DNA from: Carboxydothermus hydrogenoformans Z-2901
GTDB lineage: Bacteria > Bacillota > Z-2901 > Carboxydothermales > Carboxydothermaceae
Assembly (NCBI RefSeq): GCF_000012865.1
Contig: NC_007503.1
Coordinates: 1,586,001 to 1,650,000 of the forward strand
Reading direction: 5' to 3'
Length of the DNA: 64,000 nucleotides
Below are positions 31,866 through 40,363 of this stretch, one piece after another. Position numbers and translations under genes: made by a program. The notes beneath the pieces are model-generated. The model did not search any database and was not told the DNA's origin. It saw only the letters and a list, made by a program, of their open reading frames with translations. How positions within the stretch are numbered: position 1 is the first letter of the stretch; each line of letters opens with the position of its first letter.

Positions 31866-32726
31866 TTAAATTAGTAAATCGATAACGGTAACACCGAACA
31901 TTAAGACGCTGATAATCATATTTACATTGTTAAAAGCCGTATTAACCCTTGATAAATCGGTAGGCTTGACCAGCCAGTGCTCGTATAATAAAAGAATAGC
32001 GGTGGCAATAACACCAAAATAATAAAAAAACCCAAGGCCAAAACCAATGCCGGCCAGTAAAAAGAAGATGATAGTTAGAAAGTGAAATACCCGGGCAATC
32101 GTTAGAGCCTTTTCTATCCCAAACCTGCTGGGTATGGAGTATAACCCCTGCTGCCGGTCAAACTCCACATCCTGAAGAGCGTAGATAATATCAAAACCTG
32201 CCACCCAAAATAACACCCCGGCAGCTAAAAAGTAAGCCGGTAGCGGAATATAACCTTCAATCCCCACAAAGCTTCCGAGCGGAGCAAAGGACAGGGCCAG
32301 ACCTAAAACAAGGTGGCATGCCCAGGTAAATCTTTTAGTATAAGCATAAATTACCAGAACAAATAAAGCAAGGGGAAGAAGCTTTAATGCTAACGGCTTT
32401 AAATTGGCTGCCGCCCAAAAAAAGAGCAATAACGAAAGTATCGTGTAAATATATACTTCCGACACTTTTATAAGCCCCCGGGGCAGGGCCCGGTTTTGGG
32501 TTCGGGGGTTTAAGGCATCTATATGCCGGTCAATCAACCGGTTTAAACTCATTGCGGCAGTCCGGGCACCAACCATAGCCAAAGTAATAAAAAGAAAATC
32601 TCTTAGCCTCGGTACACCCCCGGAAGCCAAAAATGCTCCTACATAAGCATAAGGTAGGGCAAAGAGTGTATGTTCAAACCTGATCATTTCAAGAAAGATC
32701 TTAATTTTAGTCAAGGCCGAGGTCAC
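31866..32726 (-). CDS. UbiA-family prenyltransferase, probable menaquinone MqnP
   Basis: A 286-residue integral membrane protein with about eight or nine segments. The two aspartate-rich motifs are intact: NRLIDRHIDALNPRT near residue 61 and LQDVEFDRQQG near residue 188. It would attach the polyprenyl tail to the naphthoate ring. Its place between mqnE and a UbiD decarboxylase supports a role in the futalosine route (MqnP in published naming) rather than in heme or ubiquinone synthesis. It overlaps the UbiD gene by 20 nt. Confidence 0.88.
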   Translation of the reverse strand: MTSALTKIKIFLEMIRFEHTLFALPYAYVGAFLASGGVPRLRDFLFITLAMVGARTAAMSLNRLIDRHIDALNPRTQNRALPRGLIKVSEVYIYTILSLLLFFWAAANLKPLALKLLPLALFVLVIYAYTKRFTWACHLVLGLALSFAPLGSFVGIEGYIPLPAYFLAAGVLFWVAGFDIIYALQDVEFDRQQGLYSIPSRFGIEKALTIARVFHFLTIIFFLLAGIGFGLGFFYYFGVIATAILLLYEHWLVKPTDLSRVNTAFNNVNMIISVLMFGVTVIDLLI

Positions 32727-34158
32727 TCCACTTCCGGTCCACTAAAGCCTTAATCTCTGGATCCATTTCGATGTCATCAGGCCAGGGTCGGGTGTGACCT
32801 TCGGAAGGCCATTTTTTGGTAGCATCAATGCCAAGCTTTGAACCGTAATTGGGCAGAGGAGATGCGTGATCCAAAATATCCAGGGGTCCTTCAACAATCA
32901 TTAAGTCCCGCTTCGCATCAATATTGTTAAATACTTTCCACATTACTTCCGAAAGGTTTTGTACATTAACATTTTCATCAACAACAATTATCATTTTGGT
33001 AAACATCATCTGCCCCAAGCCCCATAAAGCATTCATCACTTTACGGGCATGACCGGGATAACGTTTTCTAATCGAGACAATTGCGCAATTATGGAAGACC
33101 CCTTCCAGGGGAAGATTTATATCAACAATTTCCGGCAGCAGCAGCTTTAAAAAAGGCAAAAAGATTCGTTCGGTGGCTTTTGCCATATAACAGTCTTCCA
33201 TCGGTGGTTTGCCCACAATTGTTGCCGGGTAAATGGGATTCTTTCTGTGGGTAATGGCTGTAACATGAAATACCGGATAATAATCGGTTAAGCTGTAATA
33301 ACCGGTATGGTCCCCGAAAGGCCCTTCTAATCGCAGTTCATCGGGATCAACGTAACCTTCAATAACAATCTCCGCATGTGCCGGAACTTCCAAATCTACC
33401 GTCTCCGCTTTAACCAATTCCACCGGTTCTTTCCGAATAAAACCGGCAAAAAGAAATTCATCAATTGACGGTGGCAGAGGAGCTGTCGCCGCATAAATGG
33501 TTGCCGGATCTCCGCCCAAAGCTACCGCAACTTCTAAAGGCTTGCCCAGGCGCTTGGCCTTCTGGTAAAAGTGCGCCGCATCTTTATGCATATGCCAGTG
33601 CATCCCGGTAGTCCTGCCGTCATAAATTTGCATCCGGTACATGCCCACATTTCTTCTTCCGGTTTCCGGGTCTTTGGTAATGACTAACGGTAAAGTTATA
33701 AACCTTCCACCATCCTGCGGCCAGCATTTTAATATTGGAAATTTATTTAAATCGGGGTTATCCTTGATAATTACTTCCTTTACCGGACCACTTTTTACAA
33801 TCTTAGGTGCAAAATTTGACAACCTGGCAAGCTTCGGTAACATTTTCAGCTTTTCAAACATGGTAACCGGGATATCATCGGGATTTAAAAGGCTTAAAAA
33901 CTCTTCTCCGATATCATCCAAACGGTCAACCCCAAGAGCCAATTTCATGCGCTCATAGGAGCCAAAAGCATTCATCAATACCGGGATATCGTAACCCGAA
34001 ACGTTTTCAAATAAAAGAGCCGGTCCATAAGCCTTTGACACCCGGTCGGTAATTTCGGTTATCTCCAATTCCGGTGACACCGGAACTTTGATCCTTTTAA
34101 GCTCCCCCCGCTTTTCAAGTTCTGCTATGAACTCTCGCAAATCCCGAAACGCCATCAA
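32707..34158 (-). CDS. UbiD-family decarboxylase, probable menaquinone MqnL
   Basis: A 483-residue prenylated-FMN-type decarboxylase. The EGPFGDHTGYYSLTDYYPVFHV motif near residue 276 is the UbiD signature. A long N-terminal domain and the C-terminal hexamerisation region are intact. In this context it most likely decarboxylates a 1,4-dihydroxy-6-naphthoate derivative. The UbiX partner that makes the prenyl-FMN cofactor is not in this window. Confidence 0.88.
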   Translation of the reverse strand: MMAFRDLREFIAELEKRGELKRIKVPVSPELEITEITDRVSKAYGPALLFENVSGYDIPVLMNAFGSYERMKLALGVDRLDDIGEEFLSLLNPDDIPVTMFEKLKMLPKLARLSNFAPKIVKSGPVKEVIIKDNPDLNKFPILKCWPQDGGRFITLPLVITKDPETGRRNVGMYRMQIYDGRTTGMHWHMHKDAAHFYQKAKRLGKPLEVAVALGGDPATIYAATAPLPPSIDEFLFAGFIRKEPVELVKAETVDLEVPAHAEIVIEGYVDPDELRLEGPFGDHTGYYSLTDYYPVFHVTAITHRKNPIYPATIVGKPPMEDCYMAKATERIFLPFLKLLLPEIVDINLPLEGVFHNCAIVSIRKRYPGHARKVMNALWGLGQMMFTKMIIVVDENVNVQNLSEVMWKVFNNIDAKRDLMIVEGPLDILDHASPLPNYGSKLGIDATKKWPSEGHTRPWPDDIEMDPEIKALVDRKWSDLGLD

Positions 34159-34173
34159 TTACTACCCCCAATC

Positions 34174-34908
34174 TTATGTAGTTTTTTCAAATGGTTTGGT
34201 ACCAACATGAACCGCCACTATTCCGCCGGTAAGCTCGTAGCATTTTACATCCACCAAACCTAAATCCTCGAACATCTTTTTAATGACCTGCTGGTGTGGA
34301 AAATTTTTTACCGAGTTGGGCAGGTAAGAATAAGGACCGTCCACCCCCACCCCCAATTTCCCTAAAAGCGGCACCAATTTTTCAAAGTAAAACCAGTACA
34401 GTTGTTTAAACACGGGGAAGGTCGGATGGGCAAGTTCTAAATTCACAACCCTGCCTCCGGGTTTTACTACCCTTTTCATTTCCAATATTGTTTTTTCAAT
34501 ATCCGGCACATTTCTTAAAGCAAAACCAATAGTTGCCACATCAAAGCTGTTGTCCGGAAAAGGTAAAGCTAAGGCATTACCGTGAACTAACTTAATTATT
34601 TTTTCCATGGAGTACCTGGCAATATTTTTCCTGGCAACTTCAAGCATGTTTTCGTTAAAATCAAGTCCTACGACTTCTCCTGTCGGGCCAACTACCCGCG
34701 CTAATTCAATAGCAAACATTCCCGTGCCGCAGGCCACATCTAAACCCCTTCCCCCGGCCGATAAGCCCGATACCTTAACCGCGAACCGCCGCCAGGCTTT
34801 ATCCCGGTTAAAACTTAAAACGGTATTTAATAAATCATACCGATGGGCAATTGCCGAAAAAATATTATAAACAAGTTCTTCTTTTGAAGTTTGGCGGGAA
34901 TCGTTCAA
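34174..34908 (-). CDS. menG: Demethylmenaquinone methyltransferase (MenG/UbiE family)
   Basis: A 244-residue SAM-dependent methyltransferase for the last step of menaquinone synthesis. The N-terminal IAHRYDLLNTVLSFNRDKAWRR, the GLDVACGTGMFAIELAR SAM motif near residue 53 and VVNLELAHP near 153 are UbiE/MenG hallmarks. It lies 15 nt upstream of the UbiD gene, and 19 nt after the prenyl synthase-like gene. Confidence 0.92.
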   Translation of the reverse strand: MNDSRQTSKEELVYNIFSAIAHRYDLLNTVLSFNRDKAWRRFAVKVSGLSAGGRGLDVACGTGMFAIELARVVGPTGEVVGLDFNENMLEVARKNIARYSMEKIIKLVHGNALALPFPDNSFDVATIGFALRNVPDIEKTILEMKRVVKPGGRVVNLELAHPTFPVFKQLYWFYFEKLVPLLGKLGVGVDGPYSYLPNSVKNFPHQQVIKKMFEDLGLVDVKCYELTGGIVAVHVGTKPFEKTT

Positions 34909-34927
34909 AATTTACTACCCCTTCCTT

Positions 34928-35560
34928 TTATGATAAAATGTCGTTTTTATCGATAAATTCTTTAAGTTTTATTAAACCGTCAAAGCCTTCATCCTCAATG
35001 TTACAAAGAAACTCGCCAATTTTTTCTCCAAAGGTAATAAGTTCTTGCAGGGTATCTTTGGGTACATCAGCTAAATCTCCCAGGATAGCCAGACTCTGAC
35101 CCATAAAAATTCGCTCGTCTTTATATTTATCTTCCTCCGAAAAAATTAAAGCAGCTTCATTTAAATCAAGAATTAACCTGGCCAGAGAACTTAAGTATTG
35201 TAAAAGTCCCGCTTTGGCCAGCTCCAAAAAAAAGTTACCGTACATAAAATCGCCCACTAACACCTGATACTGGATTCTTTGCCTTTCCCCGTGATATTCT
35301 TCTTCACCAATCTGCCGGTGAATTTCATGGGCTAGATAAATATAAGAGAATATTTCGGCTAATTTTACTAATTTTTCCCATTCAATCCCCAGCCTTTGCC
35401 CCATCAGTAACCAAACTAAAATTCTTTTTCTAACAGCAGTCATTTCCTTAATCTCGGGCAAAATTTCCCCGTATTGTTCCACGTTACTTCGAAGTTTTTT
35501 GGCAATTACCTCCGTTATTTCCGCTGCCACTTTATTAAGTTCCCTTTCAACAACACTCAT
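34928..35560 (-). CDS. Degenerate polyprenyl synthase-like protein (HepS-type subunit candidate)
   Basis: A 210-residue all-helical protein. Its QVLVGDFMYGNFF segment near residue 98 matches the helix after the first Asp-rich motif in trans-isoprenyl diphosphate synthases. The region that should hold DDxxD reads AHEIHRQIGEEEYHG, and no second Asp-rich motif exists, so it cannot be catalytic alone. It is near the size of the small, non-catalytic HepS subunit of heptaprenyl diphosphate synthase. Heading the menaquinone cluster, it may help set side-chain length. The catalytic partner is not in the window. Confidence 0.6.
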   Translation of the reverse strand: MSVVERELNKVAAEITEVIAKKLRSNVEQYGEILPEIKEMTAVRKRILVWLLMGQRLGIEWEKLVKLAEIFSYIYLAHEIHRQIGEEEYHGERQRIQYQVLVGDFMYGNFFLELAKAGLLQYLSSLARLILDLNEAALIFSEEDKYKDERIFMGQSLAILGDLADVPKDTLQELITFGEKIGEFLCNIEDEGFDGLIKLKEFIDKNDILS

Positions 35561-35659
35561 TTACAGGCCTCCCCAAAATAATCCACACTTATACTATTAT
35601 TCTTTATTTTATCCCATTTTCCTGTTAGCTTTCTTAAAATTATTGGAAATCATCATTTT

Positions 35660-35702
35660 TAAAATAAATAAGCCCTACATACCTTCTCCGGCATGTAAGG
35701 CT
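35660..35702 (-). terminator. Terminator after speD
   Basis: A 10-bp stem with one G-U pair (35671-35680 with 35693-35702) is followed on the minus strand by TATTTATTTTAAAA. It lies about 40 nt after the speD stop and isolates speD from the menaquinone genes. Confidence 0.75.
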
Positions 35703-35742
35703 CGCTAACCGTGTTTAAAACACGTACTAATAAAAATCCCTC

Positions 35743-36126
35743 CTATAAATTGACGGCTTGACTCTCGGCAAACTCTTCAACCATGACGCCCCGCTTCGTT
35801 TCCTTAGCCGTCATGTACTTTGCCCCAAACTCCTTTGCCAGGTAATTTGTTGCATCCCAGGGATCTACCGTATCCCCGCAGGTAAATACATCAACAGCAG
35901 CATAACCTAACTCAGGCCAGGTATGAATTGCAAGATGGGACTCAGAAATGACCACCACACCGCTAACCCCTTGCGGACTAAACTTATGGAAAGCTACCTC
36001 TCTAATTTCAGCACCTGCTTCCAAAGCACTTCTGACCATGATTTCTTCAACTCTTTTGACATCATTTAAAACGTCAAACCCGCAGCCGTAAAGCTCGGCA
36101 ATCACATGACGGCCTAAAGCATTCAT
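35743..36126 (-). CDS. speD: S-adenosylmethionine decarboxylase proenzyme
   Basis: A 127-residue prokaryotic class 1B AdoMetDC that supplies decarboxylated SAM for spermidine. It cleaves itself before the serine of [14 protein letters not shown] to make the pyruvoyl group; with the ATG at 36126 this is Ser63, the family position. SD AAAGGAGG lies 8 nt upstream of that ATG; a GTG two codons earlier is too close. The later VDVFTCGD block is conserved. It is transcribed alone, from its own promoter. Confidence 0.95.
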   Translation of the reverse strand: MNALGRHVIAELYGCGFDVLNDVKRVEEIMVRSALEAGAEIREVAFHKFSPQGVSGVVVISESHLAIHTWPELGYAAVDVFTCGDTVDPWDATNYLAKEFGAKYMTAKETKRGVMVEEFAESQAVNL

Positions 36127-36206
36127 CGGCACTTCCTCCTTTAAAAATAATTTGTTGGGAACTATAACCCCCTTTTGTATACATGGGCTTTATTCAATCA
36201 AATTAA

Positions 36207-36234
36207 ATTTTAGCACATAAATCCCCGTTGTCAA
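36207..36234 (-). promoter_or_regulatory. Promoter of speD
   Basis: -35 TTGACA (36229-36234) is a perfect consensus; -10 TAAAAT (36207-36212) follows at 16-nt spacing. The leader is about 75 nt long. I see no clear hairpin in it. Confidence 0.75.
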
Positions 36235-36324
36235 TAAAAAAATAGAGATTTTCTAAATTAATTTCATTTAATTTTGGTTAATTCTTTATTATCCTTAAAA
36301 ATTTTTAAGATTTCATGGCTTTTT

Positions 36325-37080
36325 CTATACTTTCACAAAATTTCTCAGGCTTCCAATGGCCGAAATCTTTACCTCAACCGTGTCTCCTTCAGCAAGTTTA
36401 CCAACACCGCTGGGGGTTCCCGTTAAAATTACATCTCCAGGCTTTAAAGTCATGACTTTAGAAATAAAACTTACCAAAAAATAGGGATGAAACAGCATTT
36501 TAGAAGTATTACTCTTTTGCCGGAGTTCCCCATTCAAATAAGTTTCTATCTCAAGGTGGTCAGGCTCAATATCGGTAACAATCCACGGTCCAAGAGGGCA
36601 AAAAGTATCGAACGATTTTCCCCGCGTCCACTGTCCATCCTTCCGCTGTAAGTCCCGGGCGGTAACATCATTGGCACAGGTATAACCTAAGATGAAATCC
36701 CTTGCTTCTTCTTCCTTTAGATTTCGCCCTTCCTTTTTAATCACCACCGCCAGTTCTCCTTCGTAGTCCACCCGCCGACTTTCTTGAGGTAATATTATCA
36801 CGTCTAAAGGACCAATTACCGCGGTAGGCGGTTTTAGAAAAATCACCGGTTCTTCCGGCAACTGGTGTTTAAATTCGTCAATATGGTCCCGGTAGTTTAA
36901 ACCTACACAGATAATTTTCGACGGTAATACCGGGGGTAGTAATTTGACCTCTGAAAGCGGAAGTAATTTTCCGCTGGAATTAATCTCGCCGAAAATATCT
37001 CCATTTAAAATTTCTACCTTATCATCATTAATTTTCACGTACTTATCCTGCCCCGCTATTACGGCTCTACCTAAAATCAT
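36325..37080 (-). CDS. Fumarylacetoacetate hydrolase (FAH) family protein
   Basis: A 251-residue FAH-fold enzyme. The metal-site region includes [16 protein letters not shown] near residue 98, the [20 protein letters not shown] block near 130, and the C-terminal [13 protein letters not shown]. Family members hydrolyse acylpyruvates or decarboxylate/isomerise diacids such as oxaloacetate. The substrate here is not evident. The start overlaps the upstream membrane protein gene by 4 nt, an odd pairing that gives no clear hint. Confidence 0.88.
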   Translation of the reverse strand: MILGRAVIAGQDKYVKINDDKVEILNGDIFGEINSSGKLLPLSEVKLLPPVLPSKIICVGLNYRDHIDEFKHQLPEEPVIFLKPPTAVIGPLDVIILPQESRRVDYEGELAVVIKKEGRNLKEEEARDFILGYTCANDVTARDLQRKDGQWTRGKSFDTFCPLGPWIVTDIEPDHLEIETYLNGELRQKSNTSKMLFHPYFLVSFISKVMTLKPGDVILTGTPSGVGKLAEGDTVEVKISAIGSLRNFVKV

Positions 37081-39248
37081 TTTTCTCCCTCCCGTACAAA
37101 TAATAATACTTGATATAAAAGCGGCAAGGCGCTGTAATTCATAGTAGTAGCCGCCGCTACAATTCCCGAATCATTAAAAATAAGAGCAGCCACGCTTGCT
37201 ACTAAAATGGCGACTAATCCTTTGTAAAATATCGGCATTTCCGTTTTTATTTTGTTCATGTAACCAAGAGGCCGGTAAAAGGAAAAGGCCAGAGCCAGTA
37301 AGCTTGTCAAAAACACCCTGCTCCAGATAGTGTATTTAATAAGTTTTATATTCATTGCCACCTTGCGGATTATAATCCCCGTTAAAACCGAAAGACCACC
37401 TGCCCTTACTTCCTGTATAGCCCTTGCCACGTGGGATTGAGCTTTAGTGCTTAAAAAAGCATCGTAAGTATAAACTGCTATTAAACCTGCCATTACCGCT
37501 CCTAGCAATATCAACACGTTTCGTACATTAAAACGGATGTTTAAAAATAGCGCCAGAAAAACGGTAAAACCAAACAATGCCGTTAGAGCTCCCCCAAAGT
37601 TTGCTCCATAGGAAGGAGAGGAAATAAGCAAATAAACGGCAAGAAAAACAAACGAATATAAAACGTAAGCTTTCTTTTTCAAGCGCGTACCGTAATGGCT
37701 TGCTAAATATAAAGTAACCCCTACCAAAATCCCCATATACTCGTTGCCGATCCCGTAATACCGGGCGCCGGCCATCGGGTCGTAGCCAAGAACCGACCGG
37801 CGGATTAACTCCTGGTGATTTAAAAGGTCAAAAATCAACGAAGCAAAGGTAATTATTCCGATAACCGCAAAGCTATCTATTCCCAGAAGTTTATTTAAAA
37901 GTTTTGCCAGTACCACCAAAGCTAAATTTAAAAGCACCGCAATTAAAAAGTTTAAAATGAGGTTATTGGTGTAGAAAAGGGAAAGCCATAAAAAAGTTAA
38001 AGGTACCGTAAATAAAAACAAAAGGGCAAGATCCAGTCCTTTAACTTTTTTGTAATACAGGCCAAAAAGTCCGTAAAGAAGCGTAATAATTAAAACGGTA
38101 ATATAACTTTTAACTAACGGTGGTCGTAAGTTGTAAGTAATTAATATCTGGTTATGATAATCTTTCAGGAAATTTAACGCATTTGCCTTGCTAATTCCCT
38201 GCACCGAACGGCCAAAAACCTCTACCGGTGGTTTAATACCGTAAAAAGTCAAGATAGTTGCGGTGAGATCCAAATTGGTAATTAAACCGGGTCTTTTTGT
38301 GGTGCCGGAGGTAAGTAACCCGGGACCAAACCCCCGGCCCCAGGCCACCGCAAAGCCCAGGTAATCTTTCTTTGCCAGCATATCCCTGCTGGGATAGGGA
38401 GTAAAAATAATAAGGGCATCTTTTTTAGGATTTAACTTTGAAAGTATCTTTCCTAAAAAAGCATCGACTTCCTTAAAAACTTTCGTCTTCTGGCGTTTTA
38501 TTTCCCGGTCAAAAAGTAAGTTTTTAAAATAATCAACTCGGGCAATATCCCCTGTTTCAATGACCACGAGATCCGAACTTCGCCAATTGTCCGTTACAAA
38601 AGTATAAATCTTATCATAATCACTTCTCAAACCTCCGGGAAAATCCTGGTCCTTTTTTAATACTTCCCGGTTTACCAATCCCAAAGGGGTAACACCGGTT
38701 TTATCCATGGTTAAAAGAGTAATTTCCCGGAAATACTCCTTTCCGGCATCGGCATTACCCACTACCAGCGTTTTTAATCCCCGTTTTTTTAACTCTTCAC
38801 CTATTAAGCCAATTTTAAACGGATATTTTAACGAACTGCTTTCCCGTTCCGCTTCCACCGCACCCAGGTTAACAACCGCTTCCCCGGAAGGTTCCTTCCC
38901 AAAAAAGGTACGATATAAAGCAAATCCTTCCTGGCCATCGTACTGTTCTCCGTAATTAAACGCAAGTCTACCCGTTTCCCCTCCGCGAAGGTGGGCACCG
39001 CTACCGATGGTAAGATAAGCATTTACGCTATTTAGACCACCACCGGTATTATTATTCATTAACGCCACACTACCTTCCTTAAAAACCCGCTCAAAGTTTG
39101 GATACCGGCCAAGCTCCGTTAATTCCTCAAAAGATAACCCATCCAGAGAAATTAACACCAATTTCCCCGGGGAACCGGCAAAGGCCAAAGAAGGAAACAA
39201 CACTACTGCAATAATCAGTAAAATTATGTAAAATACTTTTTTTCTCAT
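37077..39248 (-). CDS. Membrane protein with N-terminal phosphatase-superfamily domain
   Basis: A 723-residue protein. An N-terminal signal anchor (residues 4-24) is followed by an extracellular domain of about 350 residues that looks like the alkaline phosphatase/phosphodiesterase superfamily ([15 protein letters not shown] near residue 30; late [11 protein letters not shown]). About ten membrane segments fill residues 380-715, with a conserved [23 protein letters not shown] loop near 490. The exact reaction is unknown. Its link to a GT4 glycosyltransferase suggests envelope polymer metabolism. Confidence 0.75.
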   Translation of the reverse strand: MRKKVFYIILLIIAVVLFPSLAFAGSPGKLVLISLDGLSFEELTELGRYPNFERVFKEGSVALMNNNTGGGLNSVNAYLTIGSGAHLRGGETGRLAFNYGEQYDGQEGFALYRTFFGKEPSGEAVVNLGAVEAERESSSLKYPFKIGLIGEELKKRGLKTLVVGNADAGKEYFREITLLTMDKTGVTPLGLVNREVLKKDQDFPGGLRSDYDKIYTFVTDNWRSSDLVVIETGDIARVDYFKNLLFDREIKRQKTKVFKEVDAFLGKILSKLNPKKDALIIFTPYPSRDMLAKKDYLGFAVAWGRGFGPGLLTSGTTKRPGLITNLDLTATILTFYGIKPPVEVFGRSVQGISKANALNFLKDYHNQILITYNLRPPLVKSYITVLIITLLYGLFGLYYKKVKGLDLALLFLFTVPLTFLWLSLFYTNNLILNFLIAVLLNLALVVLAKLLNKLLGIDSFAVIGIITFASLIFDLLNHQELIRRSVLGYDPMAGARYYGIGNEYMGILVGVTLYLASHYGTRLKKKAYVLYSFVFLAVYLLISSPSYGANFGGALTALFGFTVFLALFLNIRFNVRNVLILLGAVMAGLIAVYTYDAFLSTKAQSHVARAIQEVRAGGLSVLTGIIIRKVAMNIKLIKYTIWSRVFLTSLLALAFSFYRPLGYMNKIKTEMPIFYKGLVAILVASVAALIFNDSGIVAAATTMNYSALPLLYQVLLFVREGEK

Positions 39249-40363
39249 TTAAGTAACCCCCTGTAAATCTCCTCGTTTCGCTGGGCCATGTGCGCTACGT
39301 TGTATTTCTCCCTTATCGTGATATAAGCCCTTTCTCCAAGACTTAAACGAAAATTTTCATTAAAAATTAACGTGTAAAGCGCTTCAGTTAAAGCCGTAGC
39401 ATCCTTGGGGGGAACTAATAAACCATTTTCCCCGGAATTAATGACTTCCGGAATTCCCCCAACGTTGGTGGCAATTACGGCTAACTTCCAGCTCATTGCT
39501 TCGAGAAGGGATAAGGGTAGTCCTTCGGAAATGGACGGTAAAACAAAAATATCAATTTCCCGGTAAAATTCAGCGGGATTGGGAATGTATCCGGGAAAGG
39601 TAACCAGGCTTTCAATCCCCAGCTCTTTTGCTAACTCTTTCAGCTCATTTTTTAAAGGGCCATCACCGCCAATGATCGCCCGAAATACCACTCCCCTGTT
39701 ACTTAGAAGGGCTAAGGCTTTTAAAAGATAATTTAAACCCTTTTGCGGGGCAAAACGGGCTAAGGTACCTATTACCACCGGCTGGTGGGGATTTGTTTTT
39801 ATCTCTTCCGGAATCTCCACCCCATTAGGAATTACGGTAATTTTTTCTGCCAAAACCCCATGCTTTAAGATTAATTCTTTCTTTAAATTTTCACTGACCG
39901 CAATTACTTTATGGGTATAAAATTTGGTTAAAAAGCGCTCAATGAGCGAAGCAATAATTCTTTTAAAAGCCGCTACATTTTCATGCCAGATGGAGTTATG
40001 TACGGTATAAACCACCGGCACCCCAGCCAAAAAAGCAGCCATTCTTCCCGCCAGTGCCGCTTTAAAACCATGGCAGTGAACTATCCGGTACCCTTCTTTT
40101 TTAATAATGCGGTAAAGGGAATAGCAGGCTTTTAAATCCCCTTTTAAGGAAATTCCTGCAGGAATTGCTACGGAATAGTAGGTTACTCCCAGGTCTTTTA
40201 AGGTTTTTTGCTCAGCTTCGGTTAACTCGCCGGCAAAACCAAAAGCAAAGTCACCGCTTTTCTTTTGCAGCAGGGAAAAAACATGCTTTTTTATTCCCCC
40301 CGCCGATGGCCGCATCACCTGTAAAACTTTAACCTTCCCGCTCAACCAGATCACCCTTTTCAA
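39245..40363 (-). CDS. Family 4 glycosyltransferase
   Basis: A 372-residue GT-B enzyme. The N-terminal domain has MRPSAGGIKKHVFSLL and HCHGFKAALAGRMAAF; the C-terminal nucleotide-sugar domain has the ISEGLPLSLLEAMSWKLAVIATNVGGIPEVI motif with the conserved E-x7-E. It would transfer a sugar to a cell-surface lipid or polymer. It overlaps recD2 by 35 nt if it starts at TTG 40363; a TTG at 40345 with AAGGGTG upstream is also possible. It overlaps the membrane protein gene by 4 nt. Confidence 0.88.
   Translation of the reverse strand: MKRVIWLSGKVKVLQVMRPSAGGIKKHVFSLLQKKSGDFAFGFAGELTEAEQKTLKDLGVTYYSVAIPAGISLKGDLKACYSLYRIIKKEGYRIVHCHGFKAALAGRMAAFLAGVPVVYTVHNSIWHENVAAFKRIIASLIERFLTKFYTHKVIAVSENLKKELILKHGVLAEKITVIPNGVEIPEEIKTNPHQPVVIGTLARFAPQKGLNYLLKALALLSNRGVVFRAIIGGDGPLKNELKELAKELGIESLVTFPGYIPNPAEFYREIDIFVLPSISEGLPLSLLEAMSWKLAVIATNVGGIPEVINSGENGLLVPPKDATALTEALYTLIFNENFRLSLGERAYITIREKYNVAHMAQRNEEIYRGLLK

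Noticed and set aside
36241-36324. CTTAAAAATTTTTAAG palindrome upstream of the speD region as a regulatory site
   Set aside because: It is a simple AT-rich sequence behind the speD promoter and is likely to occur by chance here.
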